64,000 bases of DNA from the NCBI RefSeq assembly GCF_900101615.1, contig NZ_FMZX01000002.1:186001-250000 (forward strand), in the 5' to 3' direction. The translations under genes and the position numbers were made by a program. The DNA comes from Belnapia rosea. Its GTDB lineage: Bacteria; Pseudomonadota; Alphaproteobacteria; Acetobacterales; Acetobacteraceae. Below, one piece after another: positions 23,329 through 32,715 of the stretch. Numbering within the stretch: position 1 is the stretch's first letter; each line of letters starts with the position of its first letter. The notes beneath the pieces are model-generated. The model saw nothing but the letters and a program-made list of their open reading frames with translations. It was not told the origin of the DNA and searched no databases.

Positions 23329-24416
23329 CAGCGGATCTTCAGCGTCGACAGGCCGACCAGCGCCAGCACCATGGCGATGATCCAGAAGCGGATTACGATG
23401 GTGGCCTCGGCCCAGCCCTTCTTCTCGAAGTGGTGGTGCAGCGGCGCCATCAGGAAGACGCGTCGGCCGGTGCGCTTGTACCAGAAGACCTGGATGATGA
23501 CGCTGACCGTCTCGACGACGAACAGGCCGCCGACGATCGCCAGCACGATCTCATGCTTGGTCGCCACCGCCACCGCGCCGAGCGCGCCACCCAGCGCGAG
23601 GGACCCCGTATCGCCCATGAAGACGGCCGCCGGCGGCGCGTTGAACCAGAGGAAGCCGAGGCCCGCGCCGATCAACGCGGCGCAGAACACCGCCAGCTCG
23701 TTCGCGCCCGGCACGGAGTGCAGCTGCAGGTATTCCGAGAAGACCCGGTTGCCGACGAGATAGGCGATGAGGGTGAAGACCGCCGCCGCGATCATCGCCG
23801 GGACGATCGCCAGCCCGTCCAGCCCGTCCGTCAGGTTGACGGCGTTGGAGGCGCCCATCAGCACCAGCATCCCGACCAGCGGGAAGAGGAAGCCGAGCGG
23901 GATCAGGGTCTCCTTGAAGATCGGCAGGGCAAGGCCGGTGGCGACGGGCGAGGGAAGCAGCAGCACGATCCAGACCGCCCCGATCAGGCCAACGCCAGCC
24001 TGCCAGACCAGCTTCATCCGCGCCGAGACGCCCTTGGTGTTGCGCTTGGTCACCTTCAGCCAGTCATCGGCAAAGCCGAGGCCGCCATAGCCCACCGTGA
24101 CGAAGAGCGCAGCCCAGACGAGGCCGCTCCGCAGGTCGACCCAGAGCAGCGTCGCCAGCACCAGCGCCAGCAGGATCAGCACGCCGCCCATGGTCGGCGT
24201 GCCCTTCTTGGTGATGAGGTGGCTGGCCGGGCCATCGGCACGGATCGGCTGGCCGCCGCGCTGGAAGCCGCGTAGCCAGTTGATCACCGTGGGGCCCAGG
24301 GCAAGCGAGAGCACCAGCGCGGTCAGGCAGGCCGCGCCGGCGCGGAAGGTGGTGTACCGCACCAGGTTGAAGAGGGCGAAATCCTCGGCATAGGGCGCGA
24401 AGAGATTGAAGATCAC
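23328..24416 (-). CDS. mraY: Phospho-N-acetylmuramoyl-pentapeptide-transferase
   Basis: A 362-residue integral membrane enzyme that links the MurNAc-pentapeptide to undecaprenyl phosphate, forming lipid I. It has about ten transmembrane segments. Family motifs are all visible: KKGTPTMGGVL near residue 70, GFADDWLKVTKRNTKG with the catalytic-site aspartates, NLTDGLDGLA, FMGDTGSLALGG and the histidine motif LHHHFEKKGW. Length is typical (E. coli 360). Confidence 0.97.
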   Translation of the reverse strand: MIFNLFAPYAEDFALFNLVRYTTFRAGAACLTALVLSLALGPTVINWLRGFQRGGQPIRADGPASHLITKKGTPTMGGVLILLALVLATLLWVDLRSGLVWAALFVTVGYGGLGFADDWLKVTKRNTKGVSARMKLVWQAGVGLIGAVWIVLLLPSPVATGLALPIFKETLIPLGFLFPLVGMLVLMGASNAVNLTDGLDGLAIVPAMIAAAVFTLIAYLVGNRVFSEYLQLHSVPGANELAVFCAALIGAGLGFLWFNAPPAAVFMGDTGSLALGGALGAVAVATKHEIVLAIVGGLFVVETVSVIIQVFWYKRTGRRVFLMAPLHHHFEKKGWAEATIVIRFWIIAMVLALVGLSTLKIR

Positions 24417-25780
24417 GCCGCTTTCCCCTTGAGCGCCGAGAGCACCTTGCCCATCAGCGTCGCCTTGCTACCCTTGACCAGCACCGCATCCCCATCCCGC
24501 AGCGCCGCTGCCACCAGCGGCGCCAACTCGCCAGAAGTCTCCGTCACCGCCGCCACCAGGCCGGGCGGCAGGGCCGCGGCCAGGTGCGGCATGTCCCGCC
24601 CGCAGAGGAAGACGACATCCGCCGCCGCCTGCACATGCGGTGCCAGGCCGCGATGCTCCTCGACGGAAAAGCCGCCCAGCTCGCCCATCTGGCCGAGCAC
24701 CGCCACGCGCCGACGCGCCGGCAGCAGCCGCAACACCGCGAGCGCCGCCCGCACCGAGGGCGGCTGGCCGTTGAAGGCCTCGTCCAGCAGCATGGCGGTG
24801 CCACCATCGGGCGTCGCAACCCGTTCCAGCGCGCCGCGTCCCGGCATGGCACGGTATTCGGCCAGGCGCGGCGCGAGGGCCGCCGCATCGGCGCCGAGCG
24901 CCTGCACCGCGGCCAGCGCGCCGATGGCGTTCCGCACCAGATGCGCCCCGGGCGCGCCAAGCCGAAAGGTGGCGCGCTGCCCGGCGATCTCGGCGGTCAC
25001 GGTGCTGCCCTCGGCATCCGCCTCCACCTCCAGCACCGTCACAACGCCCCCTGGCCCGAAGGTCATCACCCGGTGCTGCGGCCCGACCGCCGCGCGCAGC
25101 ACGGGCAACATCGGGTCCTCGGCCGGCAGCACGGCGATGCCGCCCGGCTCCAGCCCAAGGGCGATGCTGCCCTTCTCGCGGGCGATGGCCTCAAGGCTGC
25201 CGAGATGGCCGATATGCGCAGCCCCCACATTCGTCACCAGTGCCACATGCGGCCTGGCAAGGCGGGTGAGGGGGGCGATCTCCCCCGGGTTGTTCATGCC
25301 GATTTCGATGACCGCATGGGCACTCACCGCCGGCATGCGGGCGAGGGTCAAGGGTACGCCCCAATGGTTGTTGTAGGAGGCAACGGCCGCATGGGTCGGG
25401 CCGAGCCCGGAGAGCAGCAGCCGCAGCATCTCCTTCGTCCCGGTCTTGCCGACGCTGCCGGTGACCGCCACCACCCGCGCCGCGCTGCGTGCCCGCCCTG
25501 CGGCGCCGAGAGCCGTCAGCCCGGCCAGCGTGTCGCCGACGCGCAGCAGCGGCGCATCGCCCGGCAGGCCGGGCAGGTCGCGGTCCACCATCGCCGCCGC
25601 CGCGCCACGCGCCAGCGCATCGCCGACGAAGTCATGCCCATCCCGCGCGTCGCGCAGCGCGATGAAGAGGTCACCCGGCGCCACGCTGCGGCTGTCGATC
25701 GAGATGCCCTCGATGGCGACATCCGCCCCGAGGCTGCCGCCGGTCGCCGCGCGCAGGCCCTGGCCGGTCCAGAGGCTCAT
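24413..25780 (-). CDS. murF: UDP-MurNAc-tripeptide--D-alanyl-D-alanine ligase
   Basis: A 455-residue Mur ligase that completes the pentapeptide by adding D-Ala-D-Ala made by Ddl. The N-terminal domain (to about 95) has ISIDSRSVAPGDLFIAL. The ATP loop is VTGSVGKTGTKEML near residue 110. Later motifs include SYNNHWGVPLTLARM, EIGMNNPGEI and DEAFNGQPPSVRAAL. It ends with VKGSKATLMGKVL. It overlaps murE and mraY by four bases each. Confidence 0.96.
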   Translation of the reverse strand: MSLWTGQGLRAATGGSLGADVAIEGISIDSRSVAPGDLFIALRDARDGHDFVGDALARGAAAAMVDRDLPGLPGDAPLLRVGDTLAGLTALGAAGRARSAARVVAVTGSVGKTGTKEMLRLLLSGLGPTHAAVASYNNHWGVPLTLARMPAVSAHAVIEIGMNNPGEIAPLTRLARPHVALVTNVGAAHIGHLGSLEAIAREKGSIALGLEPGGIAVLPAEDPMLPVLRAAVGPQHRVMTFGPGGVVTVLEVEADAEGSTVTAEIAGQRATFRLGAPGAHLVRNAIGALAAVQALGADAAALAPRLAEYRAMPGRGALERVATPDGGTAMLLDEAFNGQPPSVRAALAVLRLLPARRRVAVLGQMGELGGFSVEEHRGLAPHVQAAADVVFLCGRDMPHLAAALPPGLVAAVTETSGELAPLVAAALRDGDAVLVKGSKATLMGKVLSALKGKAA

Positions 25781-27237
25781 GCCGCCAGCTCCCGCACCAC
25801 GGCCGCATCGTCGAAGGGCGTCGTCACGCCACGGATCGTCTGGCCGCTTTCATGCCCCTTGCCGGCCACCGCCAGCACGTCGCCCGGCCCGAGATCGCCG
25901 AGCGCCCGGGCAATGGCCGCGTGCCGATCGCCGGCATCGATGCTGCCCGGGCAGCCGGCCAGCACGGCGGCGCGGATCGCGGCCGGGTCCTCGCTGCGCG
26001 GATTGTCGTCGGTCACCCAGCAGCGATCGGCGCCGCGCGCCGCCGCCTCGCCCATCAGCGGGCGCTTGCCCGGATCGCGGTCGCCGCCGGCGCCGAAGAC
26101 CACATGCAGCCGCCCGCCCGGGCCCACATGAGGCCTGAGCGCGCCAAGCAGCCGGCTCAGCGCGTCCGGCGTATGGGCGTAGTCGACATAGACCGCCGCG
26201 CCATTCGGCAGGCGCGCCGCAAGCTCCATCCGCCCACGCACGCCGGAAAGGCGCGGCAGCAGCGCCACCGCCATGTCCGGCTCCAGCCCGGTGGCGACGG
26301 CAAGCGCCAGGGCGAGCATGACGTTGTCGGCCTGGAAGCGGCCGGGCAGCGGCAGGTGCAGCGCGTGGCGCGCGCCGAAGACGGAAAGCTCGAGCGCCTG
26401 GCCGTCCGGCAGGGCGCGATGCGCCAGCAGCCGCACCGCCTCGCCCGCCTCGCCCACGGTCAACAGGCTAAGCCCACGGCGCGCGGCGATGGCTCGCAGC
26501 GCCGCCAGCGTTCCGGCCTCCATATCGGCATGGGCGATGGCGGTGGCGGTCGGCTCCAGCAGCGTCTCGAAGAGGCGCAGCTTGGCGGCGCGGTAGGCCT
26601 CCATGCTGCCGTGATAGTCGAGATGGTCCCGCGTCAGGTTGGTGAAGCCGGCGGCGGCGAGGCGCACGCCATCGAGCCGCCGCTGCTCGATCCCATGCGA
26701 GGAGGCCTCGATCGCCGCATGGCCGATGCCGGCCTGGGCCAGCGCCGCGAGCTGGCCATGCAGCATCACGGGATCGGGGGTGGTGAGGCTCGGTCCGCCG
26801 GGAAAGCCCGGCGCGACCAGCCCGAGCGTGCCGAGCGAGGCCGCGCGCCGCCCGGCCAGGCTCCAGAGCTGGCGCAGGAAATCCACCGTGCTGGTCTTGC
26901 CGTTGGTGCCGGTGACGGCGACGACGGTCGCCGGCTGCGCCCCGGCGAGGGCGGCCGCCATGAGCGCCAGGCTGCGCCGGGGGTCGGGGCTGGCCAGCAG
27001 CGGCAGCCCGGCCGGGGCCGGCGTGCCCTCCGGCGCGAGCACCGCGGCGGCACCACGCGCCATGGCATCGCCGATGAAGGCGCGGCCATCCTGGCGCGTG
27101 CCGGGCAGGGCGACGAAGAGCATGCCGGGCGCAGCGGCCCGGCTGTCGGCTGTGATGCCGCGAATCAGCCGACCGGCAGCCTCGCCCGCTGCCTCGGGCG
27201 GCAGCCCGCCGGCCCGCAGGAGGTCATCGAGGCGCAA
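25777..27237 (-). CDS. murE: UDP-MurNAc-L-Ala-D-Glu--meso-diaminopimelate ligase
   Basis: A 486-residue Mur ligase that adds the third peptide residue. The ATP loop is VTGTNGKTSTVDFL near residue 112. The motif WVTDDNPRSEDP near residue 405 contains DNPR, the signature for meso-diaminopimelate rather than lysine as substrate. EASSHGIEQRRLDG and NLTRDHLDYHGSMEAY are standard MurE segments. Its start lies inside the last 14 bases of ftsI. Confidence 0.96.
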   Translation of the reverse strand: MRLDDLLRAGGLPPEAAGEAAGRLIRGITADSRAAAPGMLFVALPGTRQDGRAFIGDAMARGAAAVLAPEGTPAPAGLPLLASPDPRRSLALMAAALAGAQPATVVAVTGTNGKTSTVDFLRQLWSLAGRRAASLGTLGLVAPGFPGGPSLTTPDPVMLHGQLAALAQAGIGHAAIEASSHGIEQRRLDGVRLAAAGFTNLTRDHLDYHGSMEAYRAAKLRLFETLLEPTATAIAHADMEAGTLAALRAIAARRGLSLLTVGEAGEAVRLLAHRALPDGQALELSVFGARHALHLPLPGRFQADNVMLALALAVATGLEPDMAVALLPRLSGVRGRMELAARLPNGAAVYVDYAHTPDALSRLLGALRPHVGPGGRLHVVFGAGGDRDPGKRPLMGEAAARGADRCWVTDDNPRSEDPAAIRAAVLAGCPGSIDAGDRHAAIARALGDLGPGDVLAVAGKGHESGQTIRGVTTPFDDAAVVRELAA

Positions 27238-29347
27238 GGCCGGCCTCGCGCGGAGAGGCTGGGCTGACGGCGAAGCGGAGCAGGCCGGCCGGCGGTTCCG
27301 CCTCGGTGCGGCGCAGCGTCGGGGCAGGCGGCACCAGCGTCGGTGCGGGAGCGACGCCGCTGGCCGGCGGGGTGGCCGGGGTCGCGGCCGGCGTCCCGCG
27401 TGGGGCCGGCGCCTGCGGCGCGGTGGCGACAGGCGGCGATGGCCGCGCCGGGCGGCCCGGCTGCAGCGGGATGGAGAGGGTCTGCTGGATCTGCGGGATG
27501 CGATCCGTCTCCGGCACCATGCCGAGGATGGGCGCGACCCGGCGGATCACCGCGCCGGCCGCTGGCGCGGCCACCCAGCCGGCCGTCGCATAGCCATGGC
27601 TCTGCGCATTCGGCTTCGGCTCGTCCACCATGACATAGAGCGCATAGCGGGGGGCGTTGAGCGGGAAGGCGCCGACGAAGGCGGCGATGCGCTTGTCCTG
27701 CAGGTAGCCGCCGCGCGGCCCGACCTTCTGCGCCGTGCCCGTCTTGCCGCCGACGAAGTAGCCGGGGACATCGGCGCCCTTGCCCGAGCCGTCGGTGACG
27801 ACGAGGCGCATCAGCCGGCGCATCGTCTCCGAGGTGCGCTCGGAGATCACCCGCGTCCCCTCGCGCTGCGAGTCCGGCGACTGGGCGACCAGCGTCGGCG
27901 TCCGCAGGATGCCGCCATTGGCGAGTGCCGAGACGCCGGTGACGACGTGCAACGGCGTGACCGAGATGCCGTGGCCGAAGGAGACCGTCATGGTGTTGAT
28001 GTCACGCCAGCCATTGGCGGTCGGCGCCAGCGGCCGAGCCGTCTCCGGCAGTTCGACGCCGAGGCGCTGCAGCATGCCCATCCGGCCCATGAACTCGCGG
28101 TGCCGCGCCGGGCCGACGCCGAGCGCCATATGCGCCGCGCCGAGGTTGGAGGAATAGGCCAGGACCTCGGGCAGGCTCAGCACCCGGTTCTTGCCCTTGT
28201 AGTCGCTGATGGTGAAGCGGCCGTAGCGGATCGGCCGGCTGGCGTCGAAGCTGCTCCAGATATTCGCCGAGCCAGCATCGAGCGCCATCGCCGCGGTCAG
28301 CAGCTTGAAGGTCGAGCCCGGCTCGTAGAGACCGACGGTCGCGCGGTTGAAATGCGGGTCCTGGTCCTGCTTCACCACGGTGGGTACCGCCGGGCGCGCC
28401 ACCACCTGCCGCGCCATCGGCTGGCCATTGGCCGCCGTCACGTCCTGCCGGCGCTGCAGCCCGCCCGGGTCGGAGGCGTCGTAATCCGGCAAGCTGACCA
28501 TGGCCAGCACCTCGGCGGTGTTGATGTCCATCAACACGCCCGCGCCGCCGATGCCGTTGTAGTCGGCGATGGCCTTCTGCACCGCCTCGCGCAGCGCGAC
28601 CTGTACGCGCACATCGATCGACAGCCGCAGCGGCGAGCGGTCGACGCGCAGCCGCTCGTCGAAGCTGCGCTCGACGCCCGCGATGCCGCGCCCGTCCACA
28701 TCCACCTGGCCGAGCACATGCGCCGCCGCCGAGCCCTGCGGGTAGAAGCGCCGCTCGGCCGGGCGGAAGTGGAAGCCGGCGATGCCGAGGTCGTTGATCG
28801 CCTGCTGCTGCCGAGGCGGCAGGTTGCGGGCGATATAGGCGAACTCCACCGGCCGCTCCGTCCCCGGCACCATGCGCGGGCTGATCCGCGCCACCAGCCG
28901 CTCGCGGTCGAGATTGGGCAGCACGGTCAGCAGCTTCTCGGCTGCCGCCTGCGGGTCGTTGATCTCCTGCGGATTGGCGTAGAGCTCGGTCACCTGAAGC
29001 GAGACGGCCAGCACCTCGCCATTGCGGTCGGTGATCGCGGCGCGGCCGACATTCGGCTCGCCGGTCGGGATGCGCACCGCGGCGCGCGGCTTCGGCACCA
29101 TCGGGTCGAACAGCGTGGCGAAGGCGAGCTTCAGGCTGACCGCGCCGAACAGCAGCGCGAATCCGCCAGCCGCGATCACCAGTCGGCCACGCGTCTTGTC
29201 CAGCTGCGCCCGCCGCGCCAGCTCCGGCGCCGCGATGCGAACCAGCGCGCGCGAGGACGTGGCGGTGAGGCTGCCGGGGCGCGGCCGGCCCGCCGGCGCC
29301 GCATCCGGGGAGGGCGGCGGCCGCAGCTCGTCGTGGGAGTCGTTCAC
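27224..29347 (-). CDS. ftsI: Septal peptidoglycan transpeptidase FtsI (PBP3)
   Basis: A 707-residue class B penicillin-binding protein that cross-links septal peptidoglycan. A cytoplasmic tail (1-54) and one transmembrane helix (about 55-75) lead to the dimerisation domain and then the transpeptidase domain. The active-site motifs are STFK at 345-348 (nucleophile Ser345), SSN at 399-401 and KTG at 535-537. After the enzyme domain ends near residue 610, a tail of about 95 residues, mostly Pro, Ala and Thr, extends into the periplasm. E. coli FtsI (588 residues) lacks this. It overlaps ftsL by four bases and murE by 14. Confidence 0.96.
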   Translation of the reverse strand: MNDSHDELRPPPSPDAAPAGRPRPGSLTATSSRALVRIAAPELARRAQLDKTRGRLVIAAGGFALLFGAVSLKLAFATLFDPMVPKPRAAVRIPTGEPNVGRAAITDRNGEVLAVSLQVTELYANPQEINDPQAAAEKLLTVLPNLDRERLVARISPRMVPGTERPVEFAYIARNLPPRQQQAINDLGIAGFHFRPAERRFYPQGSAAAHVLGQVDVDGRGIAGVERSFDERLRVDRSPLRLSIDVRVQVALREAVQKAIADYNGIGGAGVLMDINTAEVLAMVSLPDYDASDPGGLQRRQDVTAANGQPMARQVVARPAVPTVVKQDQDPHFNRATVGLYEPGSTFKLLTAAMALDAGSANIWSSFDASRPIRYGRFTISDYKGKNRVLSLPEVLAYSSNLGAAHMALGVGPARHREFMGRMGMLQRLGVELPETARPLAPTANGWRDINTMTVSFGHGISVTPLHVVTGVSALANGGILRTPTLVAQSPDSQREGTRVISERTSETMRRLMRLVVTDGSGKGADVPGYFVGGKTGTAQKVGPRGGYLQDKRIAAFVGAFPLNAPRYALYVMVDEPKPNAQSHGYATAGWVAAPAAGAVIRRVAPILGMVPETDRIPQIQQTLSIPLQPGRPARPSPPVATAPQAPAPRGTPAATPATPPASGVAPAPTLVPPAPTLRRTEAEPPAGLLRFAVSPASPREAGLAPR

Positions 29348-30450
29348 CGGCCAGCCCCCAGGGTTGCGGCGCCGGCGCTGCCGAAGGGCACCGGCGGCGG
29401 CAGCAGCGGATGGCCGCCCATGCCGAGCGCGGAACCGCCGGCAGGGGCAGCGGGCGGGCTCGGCGGCGGCAGGTAGCTGGCGGCGGCCCGGGTCGGGGCC
29501 ACCGGTGCCGGCGCGGCGTTGGCCGGGGCGACCAAGCGCGGCGCCGGCGCGGCGGCGGCGACCTGGGTCACGGCCGGCCGGCTGGGCGCCGCGACCGGCG
29601 GCAGGGCGGCAATCTCGGAGGCGGGGCGCGGTGCGGGCTTCGCCACCGGGCGCGGTGCCGGTGCCGGCGTCGTGGCGCGGGCGAGGTCGAGCAGCGCCGG
29701 CCGTGGCGCCGCCTCCATCAGGCGTGGCTCGGCGGGGCGGGCCTCAGCCGGACGCGGCGCGATGGTGGCGCGGGCGAGATCGACCAGGGCCGGACGCGGC
29801 AGCGCATCGGCAAGCCGCGGCTCCGGCACCGCCGGACGCGGAGCCGGCGCAACGAGGCGGACCGGCGACGGGGCCGGCAGCGGCGGCAGCGGCGGCGGTG
29901 GCGGCAGCACCGCCAGCACCTCCTCCGGGAGGGCCGGCTCCGCGGGGCCGGCCGGCGGAACGGCGGGGGCGATGAGCGTGACGGGGGCGGGCGCAACGGC
30001 TGCGGCCCGTGGCGTCGGTGCGGCAGGGGGCGGTGGCGGCACGACGACCGCGACCTGCACCGGGTCCGCGATTCGCGGCAGCAGGGCGAGCGACGTATTG
30101 CCTGGCGGCATCGCCGGCTCGCGCGCTGCGAAGAGCGCAACCGGCCCATCATAGGCGGCAATGGCCGGCAGCCGACGCTCCGCCTCCGTGGCCCGGACGA
30201 ACTGGGCCGGCTGCATCGCATCCAGCTCTGGCAGGTGGCGCTGGGCGACGCCACGCAGCCGCTCCGGCTCGTTCAGCCAGGCCCACTCGGCCTGCAGCGT
30301 CTGGGTGCGTGCCTCCGCCTCCTCGACCTTCCGCGCGATGCCGCGCAACTCCCGGTCCAGCACCGCGGCCTCGTGCTTGGTCTGGTAGACATGCATTCCG
30401 GCGCCGAGGAAGGCGACGAGGCAAAGCGAGGTGAAGGGGCGGAAGATCAT
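29344..30450 (-). CDS. ftsL: FtsL-type division protein with a very long Pro/Ala-rich tail
   Basis: The first 100 residues look like FtsL: a short N-terminus, one transmembrane helix (about 5-20) and a periplasmic coiled coil (about 25-65). The coiled coil contains [20 protein letters not shown] and is followed by [16 protein letters not shown], the usual FtsL sequence. The position between rsmH and ftsI agrees. FtsL proteins are normally 90-130 residues; this one has 368. From about residue 130 onward it is a low-complexity Ala/Pro tail. A 19-residue unit occurs twice in the tail ([19 protein letters not shown] and [19 protein letters not shown]). FtsL links FtsB/FtsQ to FtsW/FtsI. The tail's function is unknown; it may reach through the periplasm. 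Confidence 0.85.
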   Translation of the reverse strand: MIFRPFTSLCLVAFLGAGMHVYQTKHEAAVLDRELRGIARKVEEAEARTQTLQAEWAWLNEPERLRGVAQRHLPELDAMQPAQFVRATEAERRLPAIAAYDGPVALFAAREPAMPPGNTSLALLPRIADPVQVAVVVPPPPPAAPTPRAAAVAPAPVTLIAPAVPPAGPAEPALPEEVLAVLPPPPPLPPLPAPSPVRLVAPAPRPAVPEPRLADALPRPALVDLARATIAPRPAEARPAEPRLMEAAPRPALLDLARATTPAPAPRPVAKPAPRPASEIAALPPVAAPSRPAVTQVAAAAPAPRLVAPANAAPAPVAPTRAAASYLPPPSPPAAPAGGSALGMGGHPLLPPPVPFGSAGAATLGAGR

Positions 30451-31445
30451 GCGACGTCCCGGGGTGCGGCCAGGTGTTCAGGGGCCAAGGAGGCAGGATG
30501 GAGGCGTTCGATCGCGCGCAGCCGGGCAGACCGGGCGCGAGGATTGGCTTCGGTCTCGGCCCGGCCCGGCCGCAGCGCCTTCGGCGTCAGCAGGCGGAAG
30601 GCGGCCGGGGCGGCGCGGCCGGTGAGCGCGGCGGGATCATGGCGCGAGGTGCCGGCGCTGCGGCCTGCGGCACCAGCCATGAAACGCTTCACCAGCCGGT
30701 CCTCCAGCGAATGGAAGGCGACGACGACCAGCCGCCCGCCTGGCGCCAGCAGCGCCGCGGCGGCGGCGAGGCCACGCTCGATCTCGCCGAGCTCGTCATT
30801 CACCGCGAGGCGCAGGGCCTGGAAGCTGCGCGTCGCGCCGTCGATGCCGGACGGGTCGCGTGGCACGCAGCCGCGCACCAGCTCGGCGAGGCGTGCCGTG
30901 GTGGTGATCGGCGCCTCGCGCCGCGCCGCGACGATGGTGCGGGCGATGCGGCGCGAATAACGCTCCTCGCCCAATTCATAGAGCACATCGGCCAGCTCCG
31001 ACTCGTCCAGCGTATTGACGAGGTCCGCCGCCGACTTCCCATGTTTCGACATCCGCATGTCAAGCGGCCCGTCGCCACGGAAGGAGAAGCCGCGCCCCAT
31101 CTCGTCGAGCTGGAAGGAGGAGACGCCGAGATCGAGCACCGCGCCGTCGAGTCGCGTGACGTCGCGCGCCTCGAGCAGCGCGAGCATGTCGCCGAAACGG
31201 CCCTCGACGAGATGCAGCCGGCCGGCATGGCGCGCGGCCAGCGCGGCACCGCGGGCGATCGCATCCGGATCGCGGTCGATGGCGTAGAGTGTGCAACCTG
31301 CGGCATCGAGGATGGCGCCCGCATAACCGCCGCCGCCGAAGGTGCCGTCCAGATAGGTGGCGCCATCACGCGGTGCGAGCTGCTCCAGCACCTCGGCCAG
31401 CATGACCGGCAGATGGCCGGGCGTGGAGGCGACAACTTCGCTCAT
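30447..31445 (-). CDS. rsmH: 16S rRNA (cytosine1402-N4)-methyltransferase
   Basis: A 332-residue SAM-dependent methyltransferase acting on C1402 of 16S rRNA (formerly MraW). The SAM site is [16 protein letters not shown] near residue 32. Later family segments are [33 protein letters not shown] and [17 protein letters not shown]. The ATG at 31445 overlaps the mraZ stop by four bases; the frame is open far upstream but there it has no family sequence. The C-terminal 25 residues overlap the start of ftsL only at the last codon. Confidence 0.96.
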   Translation of the reverse strand: MSEVVASTPGHLPVMLAEVLEQLAPRDGATYLDGTFGGGGYAGAILDAAGCTLYAIDRDPDAIARGAALAARHAGRLHLVEGRFGDMLALLEARDVTRLDGAVLDLGVSSFQLDEMGRGFSFRGDGPLDMRMSKHGKSAADLVNTLDESELADVLYELGEERYSRRIARTIVAARREAPITTTARLAELVRGCVPRDPSGIDGATRSFQALRLAVNDELGEIERGLAAAAALLAPGGRLVVVAFHSLEDRLVKRFMAGAAGRSAGTSRHDPAALTGRAAPAAFRLLTPKALRPGRAETEANPRARSARLRAIERLHPASLAPEHLAAPRDVA

Positions 31446-31879
31446 ACGTCGCCCCCCTCGTCCTCGGCATCGAGCCGCGCTTCCTCGGCGGCATAGGCGG
31501 ATGCCGACCAGATCTCGAAATACGCACCACGTCCGGCGAACTGGAGTTCGCTCTCGAATTGTGCCTCCTCGGCCAGGTCCTTCGGCATCACCACGCGGCC
31601 TTCGGTGTCCGGGTGCAGCGTATGGATCCGGCCGACCAGCTTCCGCATGATCGACTGGTACTCGGCGGAGAGCTTGCTGAGCCCCGCGACGCGGGCGTTC
31701 ACCTCGGCCATGTAGTCCGGCTTCGGCCAGACCTCGATACAGGGCAGGTGGCGCGACCGGCGCAGAATGATCTCCTCGGCACCCAGGCGGCTGAGGATGG
31801 CGCGGAAGGGAGCAGGCACGGAGATGCGCCCCTTCTTCGCGTCGAAGCCCCCTCCATAGGTGCCTGTGAACTCGGACAT
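31442..31879 (-). CDS. mraZ: Transcriptional regulator MraZ
   Basis: A 145-residue AbrB-like DNA-binding protein and the first gene of the dcw cluster. It contains two MraZ repeats. The first starts [23 protein letters not shown]. The second has [19 protein letters not shown]. In E. coli MraZ binds direct repeats upstream of its own gene and represses the operon. The ATG at 31879 starts the family sequence (MSEFTG); a TTG at 31900 is an alternative. Four matching direct repeats lie about 170 bp upstream (32049-32084). Confidence 0.95.
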   Translation of the reverse strand: MSEFTGTYGGGFDAKKGRISVPAPFRAILSRLGAEEIILRRSRHLPCIEVWPKPDYMAEVNARVAGLSKLSAEYQSIMRKLVGRIHTLHPDTEGRVVMPKDLAEEAQFESELQFAGRGAYFEIWSASAYAAEEARLDAEDEGGDV

Positions 31880-32268
31880 CGCCCAGCGACCGCCCCCCAA
31901 GTGACCGCTTGTTGACTAGCCCTCGGGAGGTGATGTTCTGCGGCGCGAAGCCGTCCGGTTCAGCGGCCGACGGGGCCCCCCGACCCCGCCGGCTCGCCCG
32001 ACCATCCCGCTCCGGATCCCTCGCCCCCCCGAGCTTTGGACCCTTCATCGGGATGACTTGGGATAGCACGGGATTTCCTGGGACCACAAGCGCGAATGCC
32101 GTTCCGCATCACTAAACGTGCCAGACAAATTCGGGGATTCGTAAGGCGTTAGCGGCCGGGATCGCCACCGCATGAGAAATCATCTGCGATCGAAAGCAAT
32201 ATGTTATACTTACCCGGTTTGTTCTTTCCCCGCACGGAGCTCGTTGTGGGTGAAACTGTGGAGAAAGT
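31880..32268. other. Non-coding leader between mraZ and rnpB
   Basis: No convincing gene here. It holds the four-repeat operator at 32049-32084, which leaves an untranslated leader of up to about 170 nt before mraZ. The part near 32100-32230 is more AT-rich than the surroundings and probably contains the promoter. I could not fix -35 and -10 boxes with confidence. Confidence 0.5.
32049..32084. promoter_or_regulatory. Likely MraZ operator, four GGGA repeats at 10-bp steps
   Basis: On the plus strand CGGGAT, TGGGAT, CGGGAT and TGGGAC start at 32049, 32059, 32069 and 32079, exactly one helical turn apart. E. coli MraZ is known to bind TGGGN repeats separated by five bases, the same period. The repeats read on the strand opposite to mraZ. 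Position upstream of mraZ supports autoregulation of the dcw operon. Confidence 0.75.
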
Positions 32269-32683
32269 GCGCCAGGTGGCCTGTAAGCCGGGTTCTGTCC
32301 ATCTCCGGAAAACCGGGGATAGGACGACCATTCCTCTGGGACGCGCCTCGCGGCGCGCCTCGCGCGGCCAACCCGGGTGACGGGGCGGGAATGCCCTTGC
32401 GCCACATGGGCCGAAACCCACGCTCGCCGGTCACCCCTATTCGGCCTTGCTCCCGATGGGGTTTGCCCTGCCGCCCCCGTTGCCGGGGGCGCGGTGCGCT
32501 CTTACCGCACCGTTTCACCCTTGCCGGACGACCTTGCGATGGTCCGGCGGTCTGTTCTCTGTGGCACTTTCCCTGGGGTTTGACCCCCGCCGGTCGTTAA
32601 CCGGCATCGTATTCCCGTGGAGCCCGGACTTTCCTCCAGCGACACCTTGCGGTGCCACCAGCGGCCGTCCGGCCACCTGGCGC
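32269..32683 (-). ncRNA. rnpB: RNase P RNA
   Basis: The catalytic RNA of RNase P, which trims the 5' leader from tRNA precursors. The minus strand shows the conserved 5' block GAGGAAAGTCCGGGCTCC (near 32618-32635), and near the 3' end ACAGAACCCGGCTTACAGGCC. The two ends pair: GCGCCAGGTGGCC at the 5' end and GGCCACCTGGCGC at the 3' end form a perfect 13-bp P1 helix, which sets the limits given. The length of about 415 nt fits a bacterial type A RNA. Exact ends are inferred from P1. Confidence 0.93.
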
Positions 32684-32715
32684 GGCGGCGTCATGCGCCG
32701 CCCCTCGGCACCGCG

